Positions 31,962 to 40,385 of a stretch of DNA of 64,000 bases are shown here, one piece after another. Made by a program: the position numbers and the translations under genes. How positions within the stretch are numbered: position 1 is the first letter of the stretch; the number at the start of each line of letters is the position of its first letter. The DNA is from a virus, in IMG/VR virus record IMGVR_UViG_3300044825_000698, positions 1 through 64,000 of that record; one strand, given 5' to 3'. The notes beneath the pieces were generated by a model. The model was given only the letters and a program-made list of their open reading frames with translations, was not told the DNA's origin and searched no databases.

Positions 31962-34669
31962 TAAATGCTCCTCAATGTGCTAGTGCGAATCTCTTTTTCA
32001 AGCATACGTGCCACGGTCTTAGCCACTCGTTGCAGATCATCATTAGATGACGCACCGTTGATAGTGATGTTAGGAGATATATGGAACGTGTGGTTGCCAC
32101 TTATGTTGGCTGATTGGGCCGAGGTCATTGCCGGTGGAGTACTTCCAGCAGGAATCGGGTCTCCGGTTTCCTCTATTTGACGAGCAATACGAGTGGCCTC
32201 AGAATAGATCTCACCTGTACGCCCTAGATGGCTTCCATCGATGAACCAGCCATCGAACGGATGCCTATTCTTGCTCTTGTTCCACTTGTACTTTTCGTAA
32301 GCAATACGTACGTTAGTAATAGGATCGAACAGGGCCTCGTTATTAGGAATACCCCAATCTCTGCGATTACCTTCTGGGTTTGTTGCTCCTGGGATCATGT
32401 TGTGTTGGAACAACCCGTATGACAAATCGTCTTCATCGTTAGCAAACGCCCCAGGATTCCAATGCGATTCACGCCATGAAATAGCCAGAGCATCAGCCAG
32501 ATCCTTGCCACGGAATCCAGCGGCGTATAGGAGTTTGGCTACTGCTTCTCCAGACATTACTCCTCCACCAAGTTCTGGTGAGGTAGTTGTTGATTTAGAC
32601 GTAGTAGTACCACTAGGGCTATTTGTATTAGTCCCGGAACCCCCAGGTGCGCGACTTCCACGAACAAAGGCCGTTGTCAAATCAATTTGATCTTGGATAC
32701 CTAACTGACTACCGAGAAGGGAGGCGGCACCCAGTGCATCCGACATAGACCCCTCAGCCATGGATACTCCGCCACCTTCGACAGGAGTATCGTTAGTGCT
32801 AGGGGCATATGAATCTTCTACTGACTTAAACTGCCCCATGGTTCCCCATGGTGCGCCACCCTTTTCGTATTCTGCACGAGAACCGGGAAGATCCGCTGGC
32901 TGAATGTGCCACGGCTCTCCTAGTTTTTCATAGGTCTTCAAACCGTACTTAGAAGCGTTCTTAACCACCCAGTCGATGTCTCCAACGAGGTCAGCCGCTA
33001 GTCCTATTTCGTGCATCGACCGTCCGGGGGGTGCGGCATTGGCACCCTTTACCTTCTTCCAGTAACTACCCCGCCAATAGATGTCAGTCTTTTCGCTTGT
33101 CGGACGATAGCGATCAAGGAACATCCGTTCCTGCTGTGCACTAGTACGGAAACCTTCTCCAATGCCCACTGCTGGGTTATCGGAGATCATTCGCAGTAAG
33201 CGCTGTTTAAAAGTTGGGTGCAGGTTAGAGAAAGTAGATGATGACTCAAGTTGAGAGCGTGGCTTAGTTTCGTTCCCATACCCAATAGGAACACTGGTGT
33301 TACCGTCATCTCCTCCGGTGGCATCACCAGTCACGGCTGACCCAACTACTTGACCGAGTACGTTTCCTACAATGGCTCCTGCCACCGGTGATCCAACAAA
33401 TGACCCCGCCACAGCGCCAACAGCAGTTCCAATTGCTCCCCCTATTTGGCGGGCACCCCTAGACCCAATTGCCTGTCCTATTATTCCTGACATGGCGTCT
33501 TCAAAGTCACGCATGGTGTTTACCAAGCGCCTGGTCTGCCTCTCCATATCGGCGTAGTTATCAGCCTGACGCTTATAGAACTGCTCTTCACGAGATACAC
33601 GAGCGGCGTCTGTACGCTCTGCTTCCATGGCGAAGTTGTCTTCGATGCCCATAATCTTCTGGGCTTCTTTGTTGCGGGGGTCGTACATACCACGACCACC
33701 ACGTTGCTGGTAGGTTAGGTTTTGCTGTGCATACTGGAGGACCATGTCCTGCATCTCACCAGTGACACCCATCATTGTTAGATTGGCACGAGTAATAGAA
33801 CCAGGGGCCATGGCACTGCGAGCCAGACGTGGATCAGTTAATCCTGCTGACCTGGCAATGTCCTGGATCACTTGCATAGTGTCCCGCTGTTGGCCACCTG
33901 GTCCGATCAAGCCAGTTCCACCGAACATGAACATACGGTTGGCTACATCAGGAGCGGCCAATTGAGAGATCATGTTGGTGATCTGCCCAGTTGAGAGTGA
34001 GAAGCCACTCATTACTCGCATGGCTTCGACGCTAGGGGCCTGCTGTAACGCACTGATACCAGTAGTGGCCTGCATGGACATCAGTTCGTTGATACCCCCG
34101 GCTCCCAAAAGCATGTTGGCCATGGGGGTACGGAACTGGTTAGCAACCTGGTTCTGAGACAACCCGTACATCTGCTGGTAGACCAGCGACATACGATCAG
34201 CACTGAGGGCATAATCTCTAGAGCGATCAATGCGGGCATCGAGAGCCGAAATACCTGCGTTGATGACTGTGCCCGCCGCACCTACTGCTCCAGCACCCCT
34301 ACCCATTGCTCCAGCGGCTCCAGCAATCTGGGCTTGATCCGCAGACGGAGCGGCACCTGTCGATACGGGGGTGGTATCAAAGATGCCACCTGCCATCGGA
34401 GTGCCAGCCGCACCGACACCCGCTATGACTCCCGCACGACCAGGACCTTGAATGGACTTGGAGGCCCGAGCAATGCCTTCCATCTCTTCACGTACACGTT
34501 TTAATTCAGCGCGTAGAGATGAGAACTCACCCTTAAGTTTTGATACGGCTTTGGTATCGGCGGAGATACCGATCTTGGCGTTTGCGCCCAAGGGCTGGTT
34601 AGCACCGCCCATAAGCGAACCCATCATGGATGCGCCGCCATCATCCCCTAGGTTTTCTACGTTACTCAT
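31961..34669 (-). CDS. tape measure protein with peptidase and lysozyme-like domains
   Basis: 902 aa. N-terminal 480 residues: coiled-coil and Gly/Ala-rich helical segments, including a hydrophobic stretch (IGTAVGAVAGSFVGSPVAGA) that may enter the membrane. Around residue 550 the VanY/M15 signature SMHEIGLAADLVGD and near 586 EPWHIQP give the metal-peptidase H/D/H set. Around 700-830 lies a lytic transglycosylase-type domain (ISWRESHWNPGAF, DLSYGLFQHN) with a catalytic Glu. It likely sets tail length and cuts host peptidoglycan for DNA entry. ATG follows GGAG. Confidence 0.88.
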   Translation of the reverse strand: MSNVENLGDDGGASMMGSLMGGANQPLGANAKIGISADTKAVSKLKGEFSSLRAELKRVREEMEGIARASKSIQGPGRAGVIAGVGAAGTPMAGGIFDTTPVSTGAAPSADQAQIAGAAGAMGRGAGAVGAAGTVINAGISALDARIDRSRDYALSADRMSLVYQQMYGLSQNQVANQFRTPMANMLLGAGGINELMSMQATTGISALQQAPSVEAMRVMSGFSLSTGQITNMISQLAAPDVANRMFMFGGTGLIGPGGQQRDTMQVIQDIARSAGLTDPRLARSAMAPGSITRANLTMMGVTGEMQDMVLQYAQQNLTYQQRGGRGMYDPRNKEAQKIMGIEDNFAMEAERTDAARVSREEQFYKRQADNYADMERQTRRLVNTMRDFEDAMSGIIGQAIGSRGARQIGGAIGTAVGAVAGSFVGSPVAGAIVGNVLGQVVGSAVTGDATGGDDGNTSVPIGYGNETKPRSQLESSSTFSNLHPTFKQRLLRMISDNPAVGIGEGFRTSAQQERMFLDRYRPTSEKTDIYWRGSYWKKVKGANAAPPGRSMHEIGLAADLVGDIDWVVKNASKYGLKTYEKLGEPWHIQPADLPGSRAEYEKGGAPWGTMGQFKSVEDSYAPSTNDTPVEGGGVSMAEGSMSDALGAASLLGSQLGIQDQIDLTTAFVRGSRAPGGSGTNTNSPSGTTTSKSTTTSPELGGGVMSGEAVAKLLYAAGFRGKDLADALAISWRESHWNPGAFANDEDDLSYGLFQHNMIPGATNPEGNRRDWGIPNNEALFDPITNVRIAYEKYKWNKSKNRHPFDGWFIDGSHLGRTGEIYSEATRIARQIEETGDPIPAGSTPPAMTSAQSANISGNHTFHISPNITINGASSNDDLQRVAKTVARMLEKEIRTSTLRSI

Positions 34670-34680
34670 AACTATCTCCG

Positions 34681-34833
34681 TTATCGGTTACGCCATTTCG
34701 CCATCCGGTACCAGAAGTCCCGTTGGCGCACAGTCATGGACTGTATGTCGCTTAAATTAAACCCTTTGTAAACGGAGGCTATGAGTTCGTATTCCCAATA
34801 ATTATACGCTAGTTCAACCGAGTAGAAGGGAGA
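34681..34833 (-). CDS. start-less reading frame: probable frameshift extension of tail chaperone
   Basis: Overlaps the end of the 265-aa tail gene in another frame (+1 or -2) and reads SPFYSVELAYNYWEYELIAS ... SDIQSMTVRQRDFWYRMAKW RNR. No ATG, GTG or TTG precedes the conserved-looking part. The UCC codon at 34831-34829 could re-pair at UCU two bases back, giving a -2 slip; a +1 slip at the same spot is also possible. Tail chaperone genes between the tube and tape measure genes classically use a programmed frameshift. Not proven; a short independent peptide from the inner ATG (18 aa) is unlikely. Confidence 0.65.
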   Translation of the reverse strand, partial: SPFYSVELAYNYWEYELIASVYKGFNLSDIQSMTVRQRDFWYRMAKWRNR

Positions 34834-35611
34834 TCCAGTCGATCACAACTCGGATTGGTTCCTGGCAGTGGGCGCAATGGACATTCACCTCCCCGATCTT
34901 GGGGCCGACAGTTAGGTCAGTCAGCGTCTTCACAATTGTATTACGATCTACAATACTGAGATCTCGTGCCCACTCTTCTACGTTGAGCGGCTTATCTCCA
35001 TCAGCCCATACTGTGCATCGGGCGATCATAAGAGTCGTTTGGTTAGCGGTGCTCGTCGACTTGTTCGCCACATAAGCACTATCCGCCCCAGTTGGAAGAC
35101 GCAGACTTACTGTTTTACCATTACGGAGAGTTACCGGGATCGGCTTATGGAAATCAATAGACGGTGGATCGTAGGCGAAGTCATCATCAATATTGATGGT
35201 TACGTCGTTCTTCTGTTCACAGGCATTGCACTTGGCGTTAAACGTGCGCTCTACGCCATAGGTGCATTTGATAATCCCTAGAAACAGTGCGTCACGATCA
35301 CCAATGATCAAGTTATCTAGTGCACTTGGGTCCTTTGATATATCGATAGACCCGACCGACACAGTCGCCCTCTTTAACAGGGCCGACATGTACTCAGCGT
35401 AAGTAACATCTTTCTTGGCTTCTACACGCGCCAAGTATTCTTCGTCTGCTCCGGTGAGTTCACGAACCTGAGCGTCCATCTGCCAATCGCCTGATGCAGG
35501 ATCAACAAGACCCCGCATCAGGCGAACGTGCGTAGATTCTGGGTTGGCTATCTCCGGAACTTTGTCTTCGATAGCCTTATTAAGGGCATCGGCTTCTTCA
35601 GTTAAACTCAC
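34814..35611 (-). CDS. tail assembly chaperone / T4 gp26-like baseplate protein
   Basis: 265 aa, GTG start after AGGAG. Residues 128-131 (CNAC) and 246-249 (CAHC) could form a four-Cys zinc site between distant segments. Sequence YAEYMSALLKRATVSVGSID and LIIGDRDALFLGIIKC resemble T4-like gp26/hub-assembly proteins and bacterial-virus tail chaperones. It is exactly between tail tube and tape measure, where chaperones G/GT sit. The extended product would be made by frameshifting into the next frame. Confidence 0.78.
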   Translation of the reverse strand: MSLTEEADALNKAIEDKVPEIANPESTHVRLMRGLVDPASGDWQMDAQVRELTGADEEYLARVEAKKDVTYAEYMSALLKRATVSVGSIDISKDPSALDNLIIGDRDALFLGIIKCTYGVERTFNAKCNACEQKNDVTINIDDDFAYDPPSIDFHKPIPVTLRNGKTVSLRLPTGADSAYVANKSTSTANQTTLMIARCTVWADGDKPLNVEEWARDLSIVDRNTIVKTLTDLTVGPKIGEVNVHCAHCQEPIRVVIDWISLLLG

Positions 35612-35633
35612 CTTGTACTCCTAAGTGTTTGTA

Positions 35634-36239
35634 CTAACTTACTGTACTGATATTAGCAATCTGATCCTCGGTCCAGGCGACATAGAAGCCCTCATGGTGA
35701 ACCGTCAACTGCTGGACCATGATTCCACTGTCAGCGGCGTTCAGGTCACTCAGGGCGTAGGCCCCTGGCCAGCAGTCGAACAACTTGACGGCCAACCGAA
35801 CCCCACCGAGGTTCGGGGTATTGCCATCTGTGTTGGTGGGAGTCTGGTAGTTACCCGCTGATACTGGGTGGTCATAAATGCGTACCACGATGTCACAGCG
35901 GTAGTCGTTACCAGCGGTGATGCTTCCACTGTCAGCCTGGTTCCACGAATGGAGGAACTCCTGCCAGCGGTACATCTGTGGCTGGTTATAGAACACGCCA
36001 CGGCTGAAGGTCACCGGGGCAAAGTCTGATTGACCCACCAATTTGTGCGGGTGAGTGTTCATTCCACCCTCACGGTAGCCAATCATCTGGTTCTGCACCG
36101 ACAGACCTGACATAACGGCAAACCCGAGGCTACCTAGCCCCTGAGTAGCCGTTGCCAAGCGGTTGCTCGGGCCGGTTGGGATGATGTTGACCTGAAACTT
36201 AAAGTTACGAATCGGGTCAGTTACGGTTGCACGTGCCAT
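35634..36239 (-). CDS. tail tube protein, T4 gp19-like
   Basis: 201 aa. Starts with TVTDPIRNFKFQVNI, then VQNQMIGYREGGMNTHPHKL and VTFSRGVFYNQPQMYRW, the usual pattern of myovirus tube proteins (YREGG, then VTLSRGVF). It forms hexameric rings inside the sheath. Lies 14 bases after the sheath gene. Confidence 0.92.
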   Translation of the reverse strand: MARATVTDPIRNFKFQVNIIPTGPSNRLATATQGLGSLGFAVMSGLSVQNQMIGYREGGMNTHPHKLVGQSDFAPVTFSRGVFYNQPQMYRWQEFLHSWNQADSGSITAGNDYRCDIVVRIYDHPVSAGNYQTPTNTDGNTPNLGGVRLAVKLFDCWPGAYALSDLNAADSGIMVQQLTVHHEGFYVAWTEDQIANISTVS

Positions 36240-36253
36240 TTAATGTCTCCTTA

Positions 36254-37768
36254 TCAGAGTGCTTCTGCGGTGTTAGCCCCACCAGTCCACTGACTGATGG
36301 TGATGACTACGAATTCAGCGGGGTACTGTAGGGCCACGCCAACTTCAATGTGGACTTCGCCATTTGAAATAGACTCTTCAGTGTTGTTGCTTGCATCGCA
36401 AACTACATAGAAAGCCTGATTGGCGTTGCGTCCCTTAAGACCGCCTGCTCGCCAGAACTCGGACAACAGTGAAGACACTGTTACGTTGAGGCGGGTCCAC
36501 AGACGCTCATCGTTCGGCTCAAACACAGCGAAGGCAGTGGCATCAGTAAGAGCCTGCTTCAAGTAGTTGAGAGAGCGACGAATCGGAACGTACTTACCGG
36601 GTGTGGTCTTTTCCAGAGTACGAGCGCCGTTAATTACAACGCCAGCACCAGGAACAGCCTTGAACATATTTACGTTATAGGTGTCATACAGAGTGCCTGT
36701 TTGAGCCGCCGTAAACGTGGTGACTAGCCCCAATGCTCCTCGTACCTCAACATCAAACCCAGCGGGAGCCTTCGCCACCGTGCGGGCAACTTCGGTGCGT
36801 ACATAAGCACCAGCCACTGCACCGCCTGGGTGGGTGTTGCGGATTGCTCCTGGACCAGTCTTCGACGGATCGATCATCTTCAACATTGGGTAGTACACGG
36901 CACCGTAGTTAGAGGTGCTGTACGAACCAACAACGGTTCCCCCGATGTCAGACACAGTCACTGCATCGGCCTGCGGGTCAATGATGACAAACGAATTGCC
37001 CCGTGACTCAGCCTTAGCGAGGAAGGCGTTAACAACAGTCGGGCTGGTTACTCCGGGGGCGTTCAGCAACAAGACACCTTCAACGGTGTCAAGAAGCGTG
37101 AGAGCATTTACGTAATCGGAGTCAGCAACCGCTGAACCATTGGTACCAGACGCCGAAGTAAAGGCGCTGGTAATGAACGCCCATGTTGCAGAGGCACTAA
37201 TCGACGGAACTGCCGCTGTGATGAACTTGGAATAGTTATTAATAACGGTCGTCAGGTACCGGTTGTGATTGGGATCAACCGATACCTCGTTCCAGCGCTC
37301 AACCTCTGTTCCATCAAGTTTGATAATGACATTGAATGTCGGAATCTGAGTTGCGGAAGGAGCGACAACACCGGCAGTTATTTCGATAGTTACACCGTTA
37401 CCCCAAGTACCAGGACTATTTACAGTGTATGTAAACAATGTCCCGGCTGATGCACCTGAGCCATTCGGGTAATACGTAACAGTTCCAGTTGCGGCTACGG
37501 CATTTGATGCCACGACTCGGCAGATATAGGCATCACGACCACCATTAGCAAAGTAGTGGTAGACCGAGAAGCCAAGATTGTGGTCGTTGCTGAGTTCCCC
37601 ATACTGGGTGGTGAACTCTGACCAGGACGAAATGAGAGTGGCTTCGTCTGGGCCACGACTGGCAGTACCAAAGAAAGCGGCTACTGATTGAGACGATGAT
37701 CCACGACGGGGAAGAGACCGCAGTGGCTTCTCGGCTACATAGACACCGGGGTTAGTGTATGTGGGCAT
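36254..37768 (-). CDS. contractile tail sheath protein
   Basis: 504 aa. N-terminal MPTYTNPGVYVAEKPLRSLP is typical of sheath proteins (PGVYV), followed by AAFFGTASRGP. C-terminal third has GKYVPIRRSLNYLKQALTDA and the final linking strand EFVVITISQW. These are the Phage_sheath signatures. Contraction drives the tube through the host envelope. Confidence 0.94.
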   Translation of the reverse strand: MPTYTNPGVYVAEKPLRSLPRRGSSSQSVAAFFGTASRGPDEATLISSWSEFTTQYGELSNDHNLGFSVYHYFANGGRDAYICRVVASNAVAATGTVTYYPNGSGASAGTLFTYTVNSPGTWGNGVTIEITAGVVAPSATQIPTFNVIIKLDGTEVERWNEVSVDPNHNRYLTTVINNYSKFITAAVPSISASATWAFITSAFTSASGTNGSAVADSDYVNALTLLDTVEGVLLLNAPGVTSPTVVNAFLAKAESRGNSFVIIDPQADAVTVSDIGGTVVGSYSTSNYGAVYYPMLKMIDPSKTGPGAIRNTHPGGAVAGAYVRTEVARTVAKAPAGFDVEVRGALGLVTTFTAAQTGTLYDTYNVNMFKAVPGAGVVINGARTLEKTTPGKYVPIRRSLNYLKQALTDATAFAVFEPNDERLWTRLNVTVSSLLSEFWRAGGLKGRNANQAFYVVCDASNNTEESISNGEVHIEVGVALQYPAEFVVITISQWTGGANTAEAL

Positions 37769-38467
37769 TTAAAAATCCTCCAAGAATGGACTGGTGAATA
37801 CAGAGGGGTTCTCGTTGTCTGCGTTTGTTATGGTTCCTACAACTGTAGTTACTTTCTTTACTGCTTGTACGTCCGATGTGGGCAACTCGGCGGACATCTG
37901 CAAGGTGTACACCTTGCGGAATATACGCTTTCGGTAGCCAGCCTCCTGATCTAAAAGATCGGCGGCTGTCCACCCCAGAAGGTCAAAACGACGAATCGTC
38001 CCATCCTCTGGAACTTCAATAAAGCCCCGCCTAAACGGGGTTACTCTACGTAATAGTTTACTTGTTAGTTGTCTGTCGTGCAGAGCGCTTCTTGTGTAAG
38101 TAGAGATTTGGTAAATGAGGGTAACAGGAACGAACGAATCGATTCTCAGTACCCCACCTTCTGCCACTAGATCATCTAGACCGTCTGAATCTAATTCAGA
38201 CGGGTAATAGTCAATTGTACTATTAGCACTTGCGCTGTCATTAGCGCCGTAGTAATAGTAAGACGTTTCAGACATCTGACGACTTCTATCATGTACAAGA
38301 TCAACAAGTTCGATAGTAATGAAGGGGTAGTGCTTCTCAGTTTCCCCATCGGGGTACCGGAAGAAGACCGATACGGGGCGCACGTTGTTACGGTCGTCAG
38401 AGACGGTAAGGGTCGAAAAACGTGCCTTAACGGCGGCGTCCTCAGCCAGTAGGAATCCGGCGGGCAT
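37769..38467 (-). CDS. tail terminator/completion-type protein (232 aa)
   Basis: Next to the sheath gene, where T4 gp15/P2 gpR-type completion proteins lie. Sequence YPFITIELVDLVHDRSR and VPVTLIYQISTYTRSALHDR matches the general alpha/beta plan of tail terminators. It ends FLEDF. Function assigned by position. Confidence 0.66.
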   Translation of the reverse strand: MPAGFLLAEDAAVKARFSTLTVSDDRNNVRPVSVFFRYPDGETEKHYPFITIELVDLVHDRSRQMSETSYYYYGANDSASANSTIDYYPSELDSDGLDDLVAEGGVLRIDSFVPVTLIYQISTYTRSALHDRQLTSKLLRRVTPFRRGFIEVPEDGTIRRFDLLGWTAADLLDQEAGYRKRIFRKVYTLQMSAELPTSDVQAVKKVTTVVGTITNADNENPSVFTSPFLEDF

Positions 38468-38844
38468 TAGAACAGATCCTTTGCTATCTGCTTGTTAACC
38501 ATACGCTCAAGGCCGTCAAGGTCTGTTATTGCCGATCTAACCACAGGAAGAGGTGGCTCTATGCCCGTTCCGTACTCTTTATTAAAATCTCCCTGGATAG
38601 CCAATTCCATGTTGTCAGCATCATAAGTAACTGTCAGTGACTGGGCGGCGCTACCCCATCCTTTACGACGGGCCAGTTTACGAAGTTTACGTTCATAACG
38701 AGGAATGGCCTTATCAATAGCCCTATTCACGTGCTTATCGATGTTGTTGATGTAGTCCTCGTAAAAGGCAACAATCGTGGGAGTTCCGCTGATAAGCGAA
38801 CCAGAACCGGATTCGGGGCTAGGTGATGACAAAGCCATAGACAT
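38467..38844 (-). CDS. neck/tail-completion protein, HK97 gp10-like (125 aa)
   Basis: Start ATG 38844; a second ATG is 6 bases later. Contains a helical NIDKHVNRAIDKAIPRYERK followed by a beta sandwich, as in gp10-like head-tail joining proteins. Overlaps the terminator-type gene by one base. Assigned by position and shape. Confidence 0.62.
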   Translation of the reverse strand: MSMALSSPSPESGSGSLISGTPTIVAFYEDYINNIDKHVNRAIDKAIPRYERKLRKLARRKGWGSAAQSLTVTYDADNMELAIQGDFNKEYGTGIEPPLPVVRSAITDLDGLERMVNKQIAKDLF

Positions 38845-38877
38845 TGGCTCATATCCTCCGGTTCTGGGCGTTGTTAC

Positions 38878-38897
38878 CCACTGACGCGCATCAGTGG
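38878..38897. other. small hairpin in neck-gene gap
   Basis: CCACTGA and TCAGTGG arms with a six-base loop in the 63-bp gap between two neck genes, beside CTATAGT. Could be a processing site or weak terminator; no gene fits here. Confidence 0.35.
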
Positions 38898-38907
38898 TGA
38901 CTATAGT

Positions 38908-39444
38908 TTAGCCCAAATTAGGAAGCGTTGATGGCCATGCGTAGTTAGTTACTCCAAGACTGTCTGGCCCTGGATCATTAACTAGTTCCTCATCCACGTA
39001 GGTTTCGTATCCGGTAATGAGGACAAACACTTCGTCTTTGATGACTCCCCGTACCTTGTACGAGGCTATGTTGTAAAAGCGACCATCGTACACGAACACG
39101 TCGTTGAGGTGGTGCTGGTACTCCCATGGCTGATAGAGGCCAGCATCTTTCATGTCCTTCATGGTGATGAACAACGTCATGGTCTGAGTAGGTTTACGAC
39201 CGTCGGCTACAGCACGACGTTCATCCTCATTCTCGGAGGCAAGCATTATCGGAAGCATGACACCCGGTTTGTACTTCTTACCGCCACTGCCCCGGATTCC
39301 TTCATCGTATATATCATCATATACGCTGTTAACGGAGGCCGACCCTAGAGGTATGAATTCATACCAGACAACGGCTAACTGGGACACTTCACGGAATCTC
39401 CTGAAGTGCTTATTTATGTTGGCGAGTTCTCTACGGACATCCAT
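38908..39444 (-). CDS. head closure / neck protein, gp13-gp14-type position (178 aa)
   Basis: Mixed alpha/beta protein with GGKKYKPGVMLPIMLASENE and FVYDGRFYNIASYKVRGV. It is between the connector and completion genes, in the gp13/gp14 slot of myoviruses. No motif proof; overlaps the connector gene by one base. Confidence 0.66.
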   Translation of the reverse strand: MDVRRELANINKHFRRFREVSQLAVVWYEFIPLGSASVNSVYDDIYDEGIRGSGGKKYKPGVMLPIMLASENEDERRAVADGRKPTQTMTLFITMKDMKDAGLYQPWEYQHHLNDVFVYDGRFYNIASYKVRGVIKDEVFVLITGYETYVDEELVNDPGPDSLGVTNYAWPSTLPNLG

Positions 39445-40238
39445 CAGTAATAGGCGTTAGTGGTCTGCCCTGACCTGGGAGCCGTATCGATGTAAACGTC
39501 TTCTCGTAGGCTGTCTTCCTGAACCTCTCGGTCAATGACACCTGGATCGATGTCGGGCCATAGGCGCTTCATTGGTGAGTAATCGCCAAACTCCTGGGGC
39601 GCATATAGAGGCACCAGGCGATTTGTGGTTCGGGCAATACGACGCAGACTGAAGACCTCAACCCGGTCAATACCAATGTTGAGAGCCGTGGCATGGCGCT
39701 TGTACTCTTCTTCCCACTGTGCCAGTAGAGCCTGGACCATGCGGAAACGCTGACTGGCAGGGATATGGACAGACTCAGAGGTTATTACGTCGATGTCCCG
39801 GCTGTACTCAGTCATCAATGCCCATAGACATTCGGTGATAGTAGCGATACCGATGGCATTGACCATGAGGTCAGACATCCCATCAATACCTACTCCAATG
39901 TTTTTGACATGCTTTTCTATGGCCCGCTGGGCGTAGAAGGACAAGTCTTCTGGGGTTACCCACTCGTAGTAGTAACCCTCGACCATGATGGTCTGAGTAC
40001 CACCAGGCAATGAAGCAAGGCGCAAGATGCCGTTACGTGAGTCAATAGCGTACTGGGTTGATGTTAATTCGGTTGTGGTTGAACCGTTATATAGAGCAAC
40101 CCACAGGCTGTCGGCATCGACGTTTATTTGCCCAAGTTCGTATGTACGTCCTACAACGGTAAAAGTAGACTGGAAGAACTTGGGGAAGTCTCGCAAATAG
40201 CGACGAGCAATTTCCTCTATATCAGTTACTGTGGCCAC
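39444..40238 (-). CDS. head-tail connector/adaptor protein (264 aa)
   Basis: N-terminal strand domain (residues 1-90) and a helical core (WVTPEDLSFYAQRAIEKHVK, ITECLWALMTEYSRDIDVIT, FRMVQALLAQWEEEYKRHAT). The helical adaptor plan (gp6/gp15-like) and the location after capsid genes fit an adaptor joining portal to neck. Assigned by position and shape. Confidence 0.68.
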   Translation of the reverse strand: MATVTDIEEIARRYLRDFPKFFQSTFTVVGRTYELGQINVDADSLWVALYNGSTTTELTSTQYAIDSRNGILRLASLPGGTQTIMVEGYYYEWVTPEDLSFYAQRAIEKHVKNIGVGIDGMSDLMVNAIGIATITECLWALMTEYSRDIDVITSESVHIPASQRFRMVQALLAQWEEEYKRHATALNIGIDRVEVFSLRRIARTTNRLVPLYAPQEFGDYSPMKRLWPDIDPGVIDREVQEDSLREDVYIDTAPRSGQTTNAYY

Positions 40239-40253
40239 AAACCAATTCTACTA

Positions 40254-40385
40254 TTAATTGGCTTTTGTGTCTTGCCGTGGCTGGTTAATAGACGGATGGG
40301 CTTCACGAATACGACCAGCCATATGCATGGCCCGCTTGATAAGCGAAGGGATCGATGCCCCAGTAGGTTTAGGCAAGTTAGGCAT
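40254..40385 (-). CDS. small basic protein (43 aa)
   Basis: MPNLPKPTGASIPSLIKRAM followed by HMAGRIREAHPSINQ. ATG overlaps the stop of the collar-fibre gene by 8 bases. One basic amphipathic helix. Fills the gap between the fibre and connector genes; unknown role. Confidence 0.6.
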   Translation of the reverse strand: MPNLPKPTGASIPSLIKRAMHMAGRIREAHPSINQPRQDTKAN

